Under the pieces are notes generated by a model, which was given only the letters and a program-made list of their open reading frames with translations, searched no databases and had not been told where the DNA came from. Both the position numbers and the translations under genes were made by a program. 64,000 nucleotides of DNA from an uncultured Sphingomonas sp. (lineage in GTDB: Bacteria > Pseudomonadota > Alphaproteobacteria > Sphingomonadales > Sphingomonadaceae): positions 186,001 through 250,000 of the forward strand of contig NZ_CAJXWX010000001.1 in assembly GCF_913062585.1 (NCBI RefSeq). The letters run 5' to 3'. This document shows, one piece after another, positions 48,823-58,901 of the stretch. Numbering within the stretch: position 1 is the first letter of the stretch; the number at the start of each line of letters is the position of its first letter.

Positions 48823-49896
48823 ATGACGATGAAGCGGACGGACGAGACCGTGCGGGGGGCTGCAACGGTATCCGATCGGCTTTATGATCAGATCGGTCGT
48901 TTTCTGGACGATCACCGGCTGGCGCCCGATCCGGCGCATTATGCCTTTGTCTATACGATCCTGACGGAGCCGAAGGGGCCACTGGCCCGTGCGGTCGCCT
49001 CGCTGATCGACGGCGGCGTCCGGCTGCATCGCGACGACATCGTTCGCCTGGGCGGTCCGACGACCTCGTCACGCCCCTCCCCGGCGCCTGCCGCGCCCGC
49101 CCGGCCCGCCGCGCCGCGCAGCTTGGCCCCGCCGCCCGAGGCACAGACGGATGCGCTGGCCGAACAGACCCAGAGCCATGTGGAGGCCTTCGCTGCGGCC
49201 CTTCGCGCGATCCAGGCCGACACCTCGGAATTCGGCGCCAACCTGGCGCGCAATGCCGCGGAAATCTCACGCGGCGAGCCGATCGGGCTGGCCGCGCTCG
49301 CCCGGCTGACCGGCGAGATGCTGGAGCGGGTCCATGCCGCCGAGCACCGCCTGGACGAAGCGACCGCCGAGGCGGAATCGCTGCGCGAAAAGCTGGCCGA
49401 GGCGCGTGCGACGGCGCGGCGCGATCCGCTGACCGGCCTGGCCAATCGCCTGGCCTTCAACGAGGCGCTGGGCCAGTGTTTCCAGGCCGCGCATCCCTGT
49501 CACCTGGCGCTGTGCGACATCGACGCGTTCAAGCGGATCAACGACGAACTGGGCCATGCGGTCGGCGACCGCGTGCTGCTGTCGATCGGCAATATCCTAG
49601 CCGAAGAGGGCAAAGGCCATTTGGTCTGTCGCCATGGCGGCGAGGAATTCGCGCTGCTGATGACCGGCCTGTCCACCGAAGAGGCCACCGCGCTGATCGA
49701 GCGGGCCCGCGACGCGGTGCGCGACCGGCGGATGCGGGTGCGCGAGACGGGCGAGCCGATCGGCGAGATCACCTTCTCGGCCGGGATCACCGCCTTTCGT
49801 CCCGACGATACGCAGGAATCGCTCTTCGCGCGCGCCGATGCGCTTCTCTACCGCGCAAAGAATGAAGGCCGCGATCGCGCTTTTGCGGACAGCTGA
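48823..49896 (+). CDS. Diguanylate cyclase (GGEEF)
   Basis: 357 aa; RDPLTGLANRLAFNEAL...DIDAFKRINDELGHAVGDRVLLSIG...CRHGGEEFALLMTG. Confidence 0.9.
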   Translation: MTMKRTDETVRGAATVSDRLYDQIGRFLDDHRLAPDPAHYAFVYTILTEPKGPLARAVASLIDGGVRLHRDDIVRLGGPTTSSRPSPAPAAPARPAAPRSLAPPPEAQTDALAEQTQSHVEAFAAALRAIQADTSEFGANLARNAAEISRGEPIGLAALARLTGEMLERVHAAEHRLDEATAEAESLREKLAEARATARRDPLTGLANRLAFNEALGQCFQAAHPCHLALCDIDAFKRINDELGHAVGDRVLLSIGNILAEEGKGHLVCRHGGEEFALLMTGLSTEEATALIERARDAVRDRRMRVRETGEPIGEITFSAGITAFRPDDTQESLFARADALLYRAKNEGRDRAFADS

Positions 49897-49899
49897 TCT

Positions 49900-49963
49900 A
49901 CGCCATCCGATGGCGTAAAATCCGAGCGAGATATGGCGGATTTCACCATTTTTTGTTATGGCG
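49900..49963. promoter_or_regulatory. Candidate enhancer: dyad ACGCCAT-CCG-ATGGCGT plus repeated ATGGCG hexamers
   Basis: ATGGCG at 49910, 49933 and 49958 (spacings 23 and 25 bp) plus inverted CGCCAT at 49901; dyad about 85-100 bp upstream of a sigma-54-like promoter. Confidence 0.45.
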
Positions 49964-49999
49964 AAAATAATACTACCGTTTTTCAGCTACTTATAAAAC

Positions 50000-50015
50000 T
50001 GGCATGCGACCTGCA
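50000..50015 (+). promoter_or_regulatory. Sigma-54 (-24/-12)-like promoter
   Basis: TGGCATGCGACCTGCA: GG-N10-GC spacing; compare consensus TGGCACGN4TTGCW. Confidence 0.55.
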
Positions 50016-50073
50016 ACGCTCCTGGCATAGCCCACCAAATGATTGGCGGGCCGATCACCCAGGGAGTTTTGCC

Positions 50074-50181
50074 ATGTTCGCTTCGTTCCAGACCCGCCAG
50101 ATCCTCGTCTCGCTCGTCGGCGCGCTCGTCTTCGCCAGCGTCGCCATCACCACCGCCGCGCCGATCTTCCCGGTCGCCTGA
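50074..50181 (+). CDS. 35-aa single-TM/secreted small peptide
   Basis: MFASFQTRQILVSLVGALVFASVAITTAAPIFPVA; SD AGGGAG 8 nt upstream of ATG; own promoter-like region and 5' UTR hairpin. Confidence 0.65.
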   Translation: MFASFQTRQILVSLVGALVFASVAITTAAPIFPVA

Positions 50182-50253
50182 GCGTGAATCCCTTCAACCT
50201 CCGACCCGGCCGGGCCGTCCGATCCTGAAGCCCGGCCGAGCGGCGGACGGCGA

Positions 50254-50874
50254 TCAGGCCGCCGCCACGGCACCGACCGGGCCGATGGGCGCTTCCTCGT
50301 CCCGCGAATAGGTGCCGGTCAGCACCCCGGCGGCGAGCACATGCCCCGCCATCGCCTCGACCATCGCGCTGCGTCCCGGCGTCTGCCCGCCGATATCGAC
50401 GGCCGCGTCCAGCGCGAAAAGCTGGAACACATAACGATGTTCGCCATGCCCGCGCGGCGGATCGGGCGGCAGCCAGCCTTCGCCGAAATAGGAATTGCGC
50501 CCCACATCGCCACCCTCCGGCGTGCCCGCGCCATCGGCGACGATAGCCCCTTCGGCCAGATCGCCCGCGCGGGGCGGCAGGTTCCACAGGATCGCATGGA
50601 CCAGCGGCTGCGGCCTGGGCGCGTCGGCATCCTCGACGATCAGCGCCAGCATCGCCGTCCCCTCGGGCGGATCGCCCCAGACGAGCGGCGGCGACACCCC
50701 CATACCATCGGCGGTGAAGCGTTCGGGCAAGCGCCCCATATCGCCAAAGGCGGGGCTGTCCAGCCGCATCGCGGCGGGGGGCGCCAGATCGGGCCGCACG
50801 ACCGCGATCGCCTCGACCCCGGCGCGCCAGCCGCTCAGCGCCTTGCCCAACCAACCCGGCAGATGTTCCAGCAT
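50254..50874 (-). CDS. YbhB/YbcL family Raf-kinase-inhibitor-like (PEBP) protein
   Basis: LDSPAFGDMGRLPERFTADGMGVSPPLVWGDPPEGTAMLALIVEDADAPRPQPLVHAILWNLPP...HRYVFQLFALD. Confidence 0.92.
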   Translation of the reverse strand: MLEHLPGWLGKALSGWRAGVEAIAVVRPDLAPPAAMRLDSPAFGDMGRLPERFTADGMGVSPPLVWGDPPEGTAMLALIVEDADAPRPQPLVHAILWNLPPRAGDLAEGAIVADGAGTPEGGDVGRNSYFGEGWLPPDPPRGHGEHRYVFQLFALDAAVDIGGQTPGRSAMVEAMAGHVLAAGVLTGTYSRDEEAPIGPVGAVAAA

Positions 50875-50894
50875 AGGCCCGCTCCTCTGTTGTC

Positions 50895-51923
50895 CTATCG
50901 CGCCGGGCTTGCCGCGACGCGGGTCCGCCAGACGGGCAGCGTGTCGATCGCCCCGCGACATTCGGTCATGCTCGCCGCCTCCAGCAGCCTGAACCGCTCG
51001 CCGTCCCAGCCGAAGCTCTGGCGATCGCCGCAGTCGCCCAGACCCCGCCCCTTGCCCCAGCTCGACAGGCGACCGTCCTGTGACCATTCGCTGTTGACCA
51101 GCGTCACCGCTCCACCGGGTTCGGGACCGTCGGCAAAGGGGATGGCATAGTCGAACCGCGCCGGACTCAACCGCCCGTCACGCCAGATCAGCGGCTTGAC
51201 CAGATAATTATAGGCCCCCGCACCGCAGGAGAGCAGGACCAGGGTCGATCGCCGGTCCAGCCGGTAAGCCTCGGCGCTGACCGGGCTGCCCAAGCTGTTC
51301 AGGCAGTCCAGCCGTCGCCGCATATCGTTGAGTGCGGCAGAGGGGATGGCAGGCGCGGCCCCCGGCGGCGGCGTCAGGATCCGCACCACGGGTAGTACCG
51401 GCGCCGCACGCCGATAGCGGGCGCTCCCTTTGGCGACGAGCGCGCTGCGCGATCCCGCCCGCCGCTGGCGTTCGTCCATATAGCGAAAGGCCGCCGCCGC
51501 ACCGTTCAGCGACACCGGCTTTGCCTCGGGCGTCAGGATCGCCGCCCGGTGCCCGCGGGCCATGGCCGCGACCAGCGCCTCGGCGGGCGCGCCGCGGACC
51601 CAGGCCTCGGCCTGATGCGGCAGGGCGGCGGTGGCGACCGCACGGCCGTCGATCCGCACGGTCGCGCGCTGCGCCTTGCCGGTCATGTCCGCGATCTTCA
51701 CCGCGAGCGTGCCGTCTGCGGCGCGGCGGACGAGCAGCCCGGCATCCTGCAACGCGCCTTCCTCGGGCGACAGCGACGCCGCCTCGCACGCGCCGCCATT
51801 GTCGCAAGCCACGATCCAGTCGCGGAACAGCTTCGACTTGGCCGGCACAGGCGTGTCCGGCGCGGCGGCGGCCGCAGGCAAGGCGGCACCGACAAGGGCT
51901 GCAAAAACGGCGGTACGGATCAT
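50895..51923 (-). CDS. DUF1176 domain-containing protein
   Basis: Signal peptide; KSKLFRDWIVACDNGGACEAASL; MRRRLDCLNSLGSPVSAEAYRLDRRSTLVLLSCGAGAYN. Confidence 0.82.
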   Translation of the reverse strand: MIRTAVFAALVGAALPAAAAAPDTPVPAKSKLFRDWIVACDNGGACEAASLSPEEGALQDAGLLVRRAADGTLAVKIADMTGKAQRATVRIDGRAVATAALPHQAEAWVRGAPAEALVAAMARGHRAAILTPEAKPVSLNGAAAAFRYMDERQRRAGSRSALVAKGSARYRRAAPVLPVVRILTPPPGAAPAIPSAALNDMRRRLDCLNSLGSPVSAEAYRLDRRSTLVLLSCGAGAYNYLVKPLIWRDGRLSPARFDYAIPFADGPEPGGAVTLVNSEWSQDGRLSSWGKGRGLGDCGDRQSFGWDGERFRLLEAASMTECRGAIDTLPVWRTRVAASPAR

Positions 51924-52013
51924 GGCGGATCAACCCCTTTGCTGGCAGTGGCGTTCCGAAACGGATAGGGCCGGGTCCAACGGACCAGGTTCCGAAGAAC
52001 AAGGAGAGTGGCG

Positions 52014-52883
52014 ATGAAGTCAGTGGGCGTGATCGGTGCCGGTCAGATGGGTGCGGGCATTGCGCAAGTGTCGGCGGCGGCGGGCCATGTCGTCAAGCTC
52101 GCCGATGTCTCGGTCGAACGCGCCGAGGCGGGCAAGGCGGGAATCGCCAAAGCGCTCGACCGGCTGGTGACCAAGGAAAAGACGACGCGCGAAGACGCCG
52201 ACGCCCTGCTGGCACGGATCGAGCCGGTCGGCAGCCTGTCCGCCATGGCCGGGTGCGAGCTGGTGATCGAGGCGGCGACCGAGCGCGAGAGCATCAAGCG
52301 CGCGATCTTCGCAGAGGTCGGCCAGGCGATGTCCGATACCGCGATCCTGGCGACCAACACCTCGTCCATCCCGATCACCCGGCTGGCCCAGGCCGCACCC
52401 GATGCGGGCCGCTTCGTCGGCGTGCACTTCTTCAACCCCGTGCCGGTCATGGGGCTAATCGAACTGATCCGCGGCCTCGCCACCTCGGACGAGACGGTCG
52501 CCAGAGTCGAGCGCTTTGCCCAGGAACTGGGCAAGCGCGTGGTCCATGCCAATGACGCGCCGGGCTTCATCGTCAACCGCGTGCTGATGCCGATGATCAA
52601 CGAGGCGATCTTCGCGTTGGGCGAGGGCGTGGCGACGATCCCCGATATCGACGCGGCGTGCCAGCTGGGCCTCAACCACCCGATGGGGCCGCTGACGCTG
52701 GCCGATTTCATCGGGCTGGACACCTGCCTGGAGATCACCCGCGTGCTGTTCGAGGGCACCGGCGACCCGAAATTCCGCCCCGCCCCGCTGCTGATCAAAT
52801 ATGTCGAGGCGGGCTGGTATGGCCGCAAGACCAAGCGCGGCTTCTACGACTATAGCGGCGCGGAGCCCGTGCCCACGCGGTAA
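52014..52883 (+). CDS. 3-hydroxybutyryl-CoA dehydrogenase
   Basis: [25 protein letters not shown]...[12 protein letters not shown]...[17 protein letters not shown]...[21 protein letters not shown]. Confidence 0.93.
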   Translation: MKSVGVIGAGQMGAGIAQVSAAAGHVVKLADVSVERAEAGKAGIAKALDRLVTKEKTTREDADALLARIEPVGSLSAMAGCELVIEAATERESIKRAIFAEVGQAMSDTAILATNTSSIPITRLAQAAPDAGRFVGVHFFNPVPVMGLIELIRGLATSDETVARVERFAQELGKRVVHANDAPGFIVNRVLMPMINEAIFALGEGVATIPDIDAACQLGLNHPMGPLTLADFIGLDTCLEITRVLFEGTGDPKFRPAPLLIKYVEAGWYGRKTKRGFYDYSGAEPVPTR

Positions 52884-52935
52884 GGATCGCCCTTCCCCAC
52901 CGTCCCGACCTGTGCCGGGACGGTGGAGCATGGGA

Positions 52936-54555
52936 TCAATGGCGGAAGTGGCGCATGCCCGTGAACACCATCGCCAGGCCCGCTTCGTCCGCCGCCGCAA
53001 TGACCTCGTCGTCGCGGATCGAGCCGCCGGGCTGGATCACCGCCGTGGCGCCCGCCTCGACCGCCGCCAGCAGGCCGTCGGCGAAGGGGAAGAAGGCGTC
53101 CGAGGCGACCGCCGACCCGATGGTGCGGGGTTCCGCCCAGCCCGCCTTGTCGGCGGCGTCCTTGGCCTTCCACGCGGCGATGCGGGCGGATTCCAGACGG
53201 TTCATCTGGCCCGCGCCCACACCGGCGGTCGATCCGCCCTTGGCATAGACGATCGCGTTCGACTTCACATGCTTGGCGACGGTCCAGGCGAAGCGGCAAT
53301 CGGCCAGCTCCTGCTCCGTCGGCGCGCGCTTGGTCACCACCTTCAGCATGTCGTCGGTCAGGCGACCATTGTCGCGGCTCTGGACCAGCAGGCCGCCCGC
53401 GATCGACTTCATCATCAGCCCCGCGCGTGCCGGATTGGGCAGCTCGCCCGACAGCAGCAGGCGCAGGTTCTTCTTCTTGGCGAAGATCGCGCGTGCCTCT
53501 GCGCTGGCGTCGGGCGCCACCACCACCTCGGTGAAGATGCCGGAGATCGCTTCCGCCGTCTCGGCATCGAGCGGACGGTTGCAGGCGATGATGCCGCCGA
53601 ACGCCGACACCGTGTCGCAGGCGAACGCCGCCTGATAGGCCTCCAGCAGCGTCTCGCCGCTCGCCACGCCGCAGGGGTTGGCGTGCTTGACGATGACGAC
53701 CGTGGGCGGGCCGTCGATGAATTCGCTGACCAGTTCCAGCGCGGCATCGGCGTCGTTGAGGTTGTTGTAGCTCAGCGCCTTGCCCTGCAGCTGCTCGGCC
53801 TGGGCGATGCCCTGCCCGCCCCGCTGCGGCAGATAGAGCGCAGCGACCTGATGCGGGTTCTCGCCGTAACGCAGCGTCTCGGGGTGCTTGGTGAAGGCCA
53901 GCGGCAGGGTGGCCGGGAAGGCCTCGCCCTGGTCGGCAAAGGCGAACCACTGGGCGATCGCCGAGTCATAGGCGGCGGTCGCGGCAAAGGCCTTGGCGGC
54001 CAGGCGCTGGCGGGTCTTCAGCGTCGAGGCGCCGTCATTCGCGGCCAGCTCGGCCAGGAAGTCGGCATAGTCGGCCGGGTCGGTCAGGATCGACACATAG
54101 CCGTGGTTCTTGGCGGCCGAGCGGACCATGGACGGGCCGCCGATGTCGATATTCTCGATGATCTCGGGCCGCTCGGCGCCCTTCGCGACGGTCTGCTGGA
54201 AGGGGTAGAGGTTGACGACCACCAGGTCGATCGCGCCGATGCCATGCTCGGTCATCGCGGCGGCATGGGCGGGGTCGTCGCGCACCGCGAGCAGGCCGCC
54301 ATGCACCATCGGGTGCAGCGTCTTGACCCGGCCGTCCATCATCTCGGGGAAGTTGGTGACTTCGGAGATGTCGCGGACCGGCAGGCCGGCATCGCGGATC
54401 GCCTTGGCGGTGCCCCCGGTCGAGACCAGATCGACCCCGCGCCCGGCCAGCGCACGGGCCAGGTCGATGACGCCGGTCTTGTCGGACACCGACAACAGCG
54501 CGCGGCGGACCGGCACCTGGTCGACGGAAGGAGCGGAGGGGAGCGAAACGGCCAT
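52936..54555 (-). CDS. purH: Bifunctional AICAR formyltransferase / IMP cyclohydrolase
   Basis: [41 protein letters not shown]...[19 protein letters not shown]...KHANPCGVA. Confidence 0.97.
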   Translation of the reverse strand: MAVSLPSAPSVDQVPVRRALLSVSDKTGVIDLARALAGRGVDLVSTGGTAKAIRDAGLPVRDISEVTNFPEMMDGRVKTLHPMVHGGLLAVRDDPAHAAAMTEHGIGAIDLVVVNLYPFQQTVAKGAERPEIIENIDIGGPSMVRSAAKNHGYVSILTDPADYADFLAELAANDGASTLKTRQRLAAKAFAATAAYDSAIAQWFAFADQGEAFPATLPLAFTKHPETLRYGENPHQVAALYLPQRGGQGIAQAEQLQGKALSYNNLNDADAALELVSEFIDGPPTVVIVKHANPCGVASGETLLEAYQAAFACDTVSAFGGIIACNRPLDAETAEAISGIFTEVVVAPDASAEARAIFAKKKNLRLLLSGELPNPARAGLMMKSIAGGLLVQSRDNGRLTDDMLKVVTKRAPTEQELADCRFAWTVAKHVKSNAIVYAKGGSTAGVGAGQMNRLESARIAAWKAKDAADKAGWAEPRTIGSAVASDAFFPFADGLLAAVEAGATAVIQPGGSIRDDEVIAAADEAGLAMVFTGMRHFRH

Positions 54556-54644
54556 CGGGCAGCGGATCCTACATGCTGAGGGGAGTTTGCGGCCCCGATA
54601 GACTCCGATTCGCCGAAGCGCAAAATGTGATTCGGGGAAGCGTG

Positions 54645-54784
54645 ATTCCTCCCCTGCAAGGGGAGGGGGACCAGCGAAGCTGGTGGAGGGGTGTCACCGG
54701 CGGCGAGGGAGGGGTTTCCTCACAAAAGGGGACACCCCTCCGTCAGGCCTACGGCCTGCCACCTCCCCTTGCAGGGGAGGAATT
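54645..54784. repeat. REP-like family A, copy 4
   Basis: ATTCCTCCCCTGCAAGGGGAGGGGGACCAGCGAAGCTGGTGGAGGGGTGTC ... GACACCCCTCCGTCAGGCCTACGGCCTGCCACCTCCCCTTGCAGGGGAGGAAT. Confidence 0.9.
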
Positions 54785-54817
54785 CGATTATTCGCGCCTC
54801 CGCGCGAACGATCCCCC

Positions 54818-56581
54818 TTAAAGCGCCCGCTTGAACGCCCAGCTGACATGCGCGCCGCCAGCCGGGGTTTCGCCGGTCACGACCAGCTGCTGGGTCGCCA
54901 CCGGCCGTCCGGTGCCGTCGATCCACAGCGATTCCTCGATCGCCAGCACGCCGCCGCGACAGCGGAACTGCCAGAGCGCGCCGTCGTCGAGGCGCAGGAT
55001 CGCCTGGCCGCTCTCGGCCGTCACCATCGCCTCGACCCCGTCGCCCAGGTGGAAGCGCAGCGCGAAGGCGGTGCTGCCCGCCTGCCGCTTGCGCCCCTCG
55101 GGCAGCAGCGCATCCTCGCCGCGCAGCTCGCGCCCGTCGCCGGTCAGCAGCAGCTGGCGGCGATGGGTGAAGCCATAACGGCGGACATAGCCGTCATGGC
55201 TCGCCTCGATCCGGCTGGCGGCGTCCGATTCCTGGCGGCTCAGCTCCACCTCGGCCACGCCGCGCCCCAGCGTGCCATCGGCATGGATGGCGGTGGAGTT
55301 GCTGTCGCCCAGCGTCAGCGTCGAATGCGCCGCCGTGGTGCGCAGGCCGTGCGCGAGGCTGGCGGGCACCTGCGCCACGGTCGCGCGCGCGCCGCCGCAA
55401 TTGACGACGATCCGCTGCGCGCCGTCCGAAAATTCGAAGGCCAGGGTCGAAGCGCAGCCACCCTCGATCGCGCGGGCGATCGGCGGCGGCGCGGCGTCCA
55501 TGACCAACACCGCATGTCCGGCCGCCAGCCGCTGATAGCCCCAGTCGCCCGCCTGGCGAAGCGGCCGGGTGCGCACGCCCGATGCCTCGATCACGGCGGC
55601 GATCCGCTCGGGCGTCTCGGGGCCGGAGCCCTGCCAGCTCGACAGCGCGCGATCGCCATGCATGACGCCGAGCAGCGCGGAGATCATCTTCTGCAACCGT
55701 GCCTGGAACGGCTCCGGGAAGACCAGCCCGCGTGCGTCATACACCTCGCGCATCATGGTCAGCAGCATGACCGCGTCGAGCTGCACCGCCGGACTGCGCG
55801 CGATGACACCGCCATCGGCGAAGAGTCCGGTATCGAGCGCCCGCGCCAGCCCAGCCTCGCCGAACGCCTGTCGCGGATCGCCCCCCGCCAGCAAGAGCCC
55901 GGCCGCGATCACCCCGCACCATGCCGCGATCCGCGCGACGCCCGGCGGGGCCTTGTCCGCGCCACGATCCAGATGGCGCGCGCCGCGCGCCATCGTGTTG
56001 AGCACGCGCGAACGATAGACTAGGTCGTTGGACGACAGGATCAGCGGCGCGTGCGCGGTCCAGAACAGGATGCGCCGCCCCCACAGGTCGGCGCGCCACG
56101 CCGTCGCATCCACCGTCTCGGCAAAGGCGTCGAGCCAGCGGCCCATCAGATATTCGGCGATCGGCGCGCCCTGTTGCCGGGTCGCGACGGTCGACAGGTC
56201 GCGCAGCCAGGCGAAACTGTGCAGATGGTCGGCAAAGCCGGTCGACCAGTCGGGCCGGGCGAAGTCGATCGACTCGACGCCCCGCTCCTCGCCGCGCCAG
56301 TCGAGCACCCCGCCGAGCAGCGCATGGCCGCGCTCGATATCGCCCAGGATCGGGTCCTCGGGCACCGCCATCAGCTTGATGGGATGCCGCCCCTTCAGCC
56401 GCAGCGAATGCAGCGGCGTGCGCCAGGTCAGCCGGTGGAGATGCTCGCTGAGCCGGTCGGCGAGCGACAGGCCACCGGTCTGGACACGGACGAGGCGCTT
56501 GCCCTCTTCGATACTGTCGGCGGCGATACGGGCCTCTTCGGCCCCGATCCGGTCGCGCATGTCGGTCAACCGCCCGCTCAA
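54818..56581 (-). CDS. Heparinase II/III family protein
   Basis: 587 aa; [66 protein letters not shown]. Confidence 0.88.
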   Translation of the reverse strand: MSGRLTDMRDRIGAEEARIAADSIEEGKRLVRVQTGGLSLADRLSEHLHRLTWRTPLHSLRLKGRHPIKLMAVPEDPILGDIERGHALLGGVLDWRGEERGVESIDFARPDWSTGFADHLHSFAWLRDLSTVATRQQGAPIAEYLMGRWLDAFAETVDATAWRADLWGRRILFWTAHAPLILSSNDLVYRSRVLNTMARGARHLDRGADKAPPGVARIAAWCGVIAAGLLLAGGDPRQAFGEAGLARALDTGLFADGGVIARSPAVQLDAVMLLTMMREVYDARGLVFPEPFQARLQKMISALLGVMHGDRALSSWQGSGPETPERIAAVIEASGVRTRPLRQAGDWGYQRLAAGHAVLVMDAAPPPIARAIEGGCASTLAFEFSDGAQRIVVNCGGARATVAQVPASLAHGLRTTAAHSTLTLGDSNSTAIHADGTLGRGVAEVELSRQESDAASRIEASHDGYVRRYGFTHRRQLLLTGDGRELRGEDALLPEGRKRQAGSTAFALRFHLGDGVEAMVTAESGQAILRLDDGALWQFRCRGGVLAIEESLWIDGTGRPVATQQLVVTGETPAGGAHVSWAFKRAL

Positions 56582-57255
56582 CCGCGCAGGGCGGCGATAT
56601 TGGCGGCGTAATGCGTTGGGCCACCCCGGAACGCGGCCGTCCCCGCGACCAGCGCATCGGCACCCGCCTCGATACAGCGCTTGGCATGGGTGGCATCGAC
56701 GCCGCCATCGACCTCCAGGTCGATCGCGCGACCGCTATGGTCGATCATCTTGCGGATCGCCGCGATCTTCTTGAGCTGGCTCTCGATGAAGCTCTGCCCG
56801 CCAAAACCGGGGTTGACGCTCATCACCAGGACCAGGTCGACCATGTCGATCAGGTAATCCAGCATCTTGGCGGGCGTGGCGGGGTTCAGGACCACGCCGG
56901 CGCGCTTGCCCAGCCCCTTGATATGCTGGATCGTGCGGTGGATGTGCGGCCCCGCCTCCGGGTGGACGGTGATGGTGTCCGCCCCCGCCTCGGCAAAGGC
57001 GTCCAGATAGGCGTCGATCGGCGAGATCATCAGATGCACGTCGAACGGCTTGGCGGTGTGCGGGCGCAGCGCCTTCACCACCGCCGGACCGATGGTGATG
57101 TTGGGCACGAAATGCCCGTCCATCACGTCGATATGGATCCAGTCGGCGCCCGCGGCGTCGATGGCACGGACTTCCTCACCCAATTTGGCGAAATCGGCGG
57201 ACAGGATGGAGGGTGCGATACGGACGGGGAGCATGGCCTGCGTCCTTAACGTCAT
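56578..57255 (-). CDS. rpe: Ribulose-phosphate 3-epimerase
   Basis: [47 protein letters not shown]...[13 protein letters not shown]. Confidence 0.97.
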   Translation of the reverse strand: MTLRTQAMLPVRIAPSILSADFAKLGEEVRAIDAAGADWIHIDVMDGHFVPNITIGPAVVKALRPHTAKPFDVHLMISPIDAYLDAFAEAGADTITVHPEAGPHIHRTIQHIKGLGKRAGVVLNPATPAKMLDYLIDMVDLVLVMSVNPGFGGQSFIESQLKKIAAIRKMIDHSGRAIDLEVDGGVDATHAKRCIEAGADALVAGTAAFRGGPTHYAANIAALRG

Positions 57256-57267
57256 ATCGCGCCCAAG

Positions 57268-58611
57268 TCAGCCTTTGCGTTGCAGCCGCGCGATGAAGAA
57301 CCCGTCGAGCCGCCCTTCCTTTGCGAGCATCGTCGGCAGGGTGCGGATCGTGCCCTCCTCCGTGATCCCCGGCCATTCGCCGGTGATCGGCGACAGCGCA
57401 TAATCGGGGCGCTGGTCCAGGAACGCCGCGATCTGGCGCTCGCCCTCCTCTGGCTCCAGCGAGCAGGTGGCATAGACCAGGGTCCCGCCAGGCTTCAGCC
57501 AGTCGGCGGCGCGAGCCAGGATCACGCGCTGCAATTCCGCCATCTCGGCGATGATCGCGGGGCGGACGCGGTAGAGGACGTCCGGGTGGCGGCGGAAGAT
57601 GCCGCTGGCGCTGCATGGCGCATCGACTAGGATCGCGTCGACCGGCGCCTTCGGGCTCCATTCGCGCAGGTCGGCGGTGACGACGTCCGCCGACTGGTTG
57701 GTGCGCTCCAGATTCTCGGTCAGGCGGGCGAGCCGCGTCTCGGACTGGTCGATCGCGGTGACGGTCCAACCGGCGGCGGCGAGCTGCAACGTCTTGCCCC
57801 CCGGCGCGGCGCACAGGTCGAGCACATGGCCCTTGCCCTCGCCCAGCAGGCGCGCAGGGATCGAGGCGGCGAGGTCCTGCACCCACCAGGCGCCTTCGTC
57901 GAAGCCCTGCAACTCCATCACCGAATGGCCAGACGGCAGGCGGACATGGCCGGGCAGCAGGCTGACCCCGCCCAGCTTTTCCGCCCATTCGTCGGTCGCG
58001 GACGGATCGGCCAGCGTCAGGTCGAGCGGCGGCGGCGCGGCGATGGCATGGGCGGCGGCCTCGACCATCTCCTCGCCCCAATTTTCTTCCCAGCGCGCTT
58101 CGGTCGCATCGGGCAAAGCGGGGATTTCGGGGAGCAGCACGCCGCTCTTGGTGATGGTGCTGAACACGCCGTGGACCAGCTTGCGCGGGCCGCCATCGAC
58201 CAGCGGCAAGACGGTGGAAATGGCCGCATGCGGCGGCGTACCCAGCGCCAGCACCTGGACGAGCGCGATCCGAAGGGCAAAGCGCGCCTTGGCATCGTCG
58301 GGCAGCCGCTGCTTCGTCGCCGAGTCGATCAGTGCGTCGAGATCGGGCAGGCGGCGCAAAGTCTCCGCCGCGATGGCATGGGCCAAGCCGCGATCGGGAC
58401 CGCCCGGCAGCGACCGGGTGGCCGACGCCAGCGCGGCCTCCAGCGGCTCGCCCCGGCGCAGCACCGCGTCGAGCAGGCGGATGGCGGCGCGGCGCGCGGC
58501 GGTGCCCAGCGGCTCGGTGGGGCGCTGCTGCCGCCCGCGCCGGTCCTCGCCCTTGGGCGCTCCGCGACGATCGGGGCGGCCGGGGCGCGAGGATTGGGGA
58601 GGACGTGTCAC
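57268..58611 (-). CDS. rsmB: 16S rRNA (cytosine-C5)-methyltransferase RsmB family
   Basis: VLDLCAAPGGKTLQLAAAGWTVTAIDQSETRLARL...ILVDAPCSASGIFRRHPDV...LVYATCSLEPEEGE; NusB-like N-terminus. Confidence 0.93.
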   Translation of the reverse strand: MTRPPQSSRPGRPDRRGAPKGEDRRGRQQRPTEPLGTAARRAAIRLLDAVLRRGEPLEAALASATRSLPGGPDRGLAHAIAAETLRRLPDLDALIDSATKQRLPDDAKARFALRIALVQVLALGTPPHAAISTVLPLVDGGPRKLVHGVFSTITKSGVLLPEIPALPDATEARWEENWGEEMVEAAAHAIAAPPPLDLTLADPSATDEWAEKLGGVSLLPGHVRLPSGHSVMELQGFDEGAWWVQDLAASIPARLLGEGKGHVLDLCAAPGGKTLQLAAAGWTVTAIDQSETRLARLTENLERTNQSADVVTADLREWSPKAPVDAILVDAPCSASGIFRRHPDVLYRVRPAIIAEMAELQRVILARAADWLKPGGTLVYATCSLEPEEGERQIAAFLDQRPDYALSPITGEWPGITEEGTIRTLPTMLAKEGRLDGFFIARLQRKG

Positions 58612-58679
58612 TTGGCAAAACTCCTGTCAGCCCCGACATGGGCTGCGATCTATCCGCCCCTTAGTCGAAAGGACCGCCC

Positions 58680-58841
58680 ATGGGCCAGCGCCCCGACCAT
58701 GTGAAGCCGCCCGCCTATCTGTCCGAAAACCCGCCGGTGCCGCAGCCCGAGGCCAAGCCCGAGCCGCAAGACGATCCGCTCGGCAAGAACCCGGTGCGAT
58801 ATGGCGATTGGGAGTTGAAGGGCGTGGCGGTCGATTTCTGA
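58680..58841 (+). CDS. DUF1674 (SDHAF4-like) protein
   Basis: 53 aa MGQRPDHVKPPAYLSENPPVPQPEAKPEPQDDPLGKNPVRYGDWELKGVAVDF; the NPVRYGDWE C-terminal signature. Confidence 0.85.
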   Translation: MGQRPDHVKPPAYLSENPPVPQPEAKPEPQDDPLGKNPVRYGDWELKGVAVDF

Positions 58842-58901
58842 TCGCCCGCCCTGCCGCAGTGGTGTCCCGGGAGAGGCTAACGCCCCGACCTCAGACCAAC
58901 A

